Assembly: GCF_001905845.1 (NCBI RefSeq) | Contig: NZ_LIVZ01000001.1 | Location: forward strand, 372,001 to 436,000 | Direction of reading: 5' to 3' | DNA: 64,000 bases | From: Streptomyces sp. TSRI0107 | Lineage (GTDB): Bacteria; Actinomycetota; Actinomycetes; Streptomycetales; Streptomycetaceae | Part shown: positions 63,131-64,000 of the stretch, piece after piece | Position numbering within the stretch: position 1 is the first letter of the stretch | Layout of the letters: each line of letters begins with the position of its first letter | Position numbers and translations under genes: made by a program | The notes under the pieces: generated by a model | Seen by the model: the letters and a program-made list of their open reading frames with translations, nothing else | Told to the model about the DNA's origin: nothing | Databases searched by the model: none

Positions 63131-64000
63131 CGTGTCCCGATCCGTCGTCCTGGGCCCTCCGGCCCGTCGGCCTCGAACAGCAGCAGGCTCTCAGGCCGCA
63201 CCGACAGCCGTACCGGGTCGTCGGGACGCAATCCCGCGGCCTGCGCGCGGGAGGCGACCAGGGCGACCCGGTGGGCGCCCAGCCGCACGGTCACCTCCAC
63301 GGACCGGCCGAGGACCTCGGTGACGTAGACCGTGCCGTCCAGCGGGTGGCCCGGCCCGCCGAGCGTCAGATCGCGGGGGCGTACGCCGATCTGCGCCCCG
63401 CCGCGCGCGGAGACCGCCACGGGCAGGGCGACCGCCCCGTCCGGCGTCCGGAAGACACCGTCGTCGACGGCCCCCGGCAGCAGATTGATCCGCGGCCTGC
63501 CGAACGCCCGCGCCACCTCCGTGTCGTGGGGCCGGTGCCAGATCTCCTCCCGGGTCCCGGTCTGCACGATCCGCCCGTCCCGGATCACCCCGATCCGGTC
63601 GCCGAGCGCCAGCGCCTCCACCGCGTCATGGGTGACGTACAGCGTGGTCGTGCGCCGCACCGTGCCGATCGCCTTCAGCTCGGCCCGCATCTGCTGGCGC
63701 AGCTTGGCGTCCAGGTGGGAGAGGGGTTCGTCGAGCAGGAAGGCCCGGGCGGGGCGGACCAGGACCCGGCCGAGGGCGACCCGCTGCCGCTGCCCGTTGG
63801 ACAGCCGGCCCACCGGGCGGTCCAGCAGCCCCTCGATGCCGAGGAGTCCGGCCACCTCGTCGATCCGCCGGCGGGCCTCCGCCGCCGGGACGCGGTGGCG
63901 GGGGGAGCGCAGCGGGGAGGCCAGGTTGTCGTGGGCGGTGCGGTGCGGGTAGAGGGCGTAGCTCTCGAAACACATGGCCACGCCCCGGTCGTAGGGCTCG
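63127..64000 (-). CDS. MalK-like ABC transporter ATP-binding protein (second copy, partial)
   Basis: At least 290 C-terminal residues; Walker A lies beyond the right edge. Visible are the Q-loop CFESYALYPH (Glu for Gln), signature LSNGQRQR, Walker B AFLLDEPLSHLD, switch His in YVTHDAVEAL and a TOBE domain. It is homologous to the ATPase at 61231-62307 but well diverged, so the transporter probably uses an ATPase heterodimer. Two adjacent MalK-like ATPases sharing a Q-loop Glu suggest a specific subfamily of polyol or sugar importers. Confidence 0.9.
   Translation of the reverse strand, partial: EPYDRGVAMCFESYALYPHRTAHDNLASPLRSPRHRVPAAEARRRIDEVAGLLGIEGLLDRPVGRLSNGQRQRVALGRVLVRPARAFLLDEPLSHLDAKLRQQMRAELKAIGTVRRTTTLYVTHDAVEALALGDRIGVIRDGRIVQTGTREEIWHRPHDTEVARAFGRPRINLLPGAVDDGVFRTPDGAVALPVAVSARGGAQIGVRPRDLTLGGPGHPLDGTVYVTEVLGRSVEVTVRLGAHRVALVASRAQAAGLRPDDPVRLSVRPESLLLFEADGPEGPGRRIGTR

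Overview
The window is high-GC DNA with a strong third-position G/C bias, frequent GTG starts, many four-base ATGA/GTGA gene overlaps and typically actinobacterial families (PknG, CGNR, mycothiol-linked DsbA-like oxidoreductase, F420 reductase). It reads as a piece of a Streptomyces chromosome. I saw no rRNA, tRNA, CRISPR array, phage or conjugative module. Apart from one pair of small transposon-derived repeats it looks like ordinary core-to-accessory chromosome.

Layout. 1-9814 (minus): a phospho-signalling locus transcribed from a four-helix membrane protein through a GlnH-like binding protein, a coiled-coil protein, a PknG-type kinase with TPRs, a PP2C phosphatase and a vWA protein to the start of a zinc-ribbon protein (probably FHA). 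It extends the mycobacterial glnX-glnH-pknG arrangement. 10113-13583 (minus): amino-sugar and phospho-glycoside module (BadF-type GlcNAc kinase, GH4 enzyme, ROK regulator). 13762-15692: MscS channel and HNH protein. 15773-18371 (minus): PadR-ABC ATPase-FtsX-type permease operon with an operator. 18440-24271: secreted GH84-like hexosaminidase with CBM32, a 75-residue ORF coupled to malQ, and a small membrane protein. 24397-30866: a regulator-rich stretch with TetR/FAD monooxygenase, alpha/beta hydrolase, MarR/DMT exporter, DMT exporter and LysR. 30939-32886: a PASTA-like lipoprotein, then two nearly identical 182-bp inverted MITE copies flanking an F420-reductase-like gene, followed by a decayed Old Yellow Enzyme fragment.

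32978-46553: aminopeptidase N, DUF1203 protein, LysR/MFS pair, aspartate-semialdehyde dehydrogenase, a TerD protein fused to five beta-rich repeats, an ECF sigma factor with a probable anti-sigma factor, and a large secreted subtilase. 46758-50703: CGNR regulator with repeated operators, glyoxalase, PNPOx-like protein, Nudix hydrolase, and argG behind a leaderless promoter carrying two ARG-box-like sites. 50987-57422: Tat-exported metallophosphoesterase behind a PHO-box-like element, AbiEi/DUF559-like protein, second aminopeptidase N, and a DsbA-like oxidoreductase lacking the second active-site cysteine. 57446-64000 (minus): carbohydrate or polyol catabolic operon with two MalK-like ATPases, DeoR regulator, 2-hydroxyacid dehydrogenase, FGGY kinase and Tat-exported glycerophosphodiesterase; it runs off the right edge.

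The strongest candidates for something under-described are the seven-gene PknG locus, which appears to encode sensor, kinase, phosphatase and phospho-reader together, and the TerD-repeat fusion beside its sigma/anti-sigma pair. All functions are inferred from sequence alone; no database search was possible.
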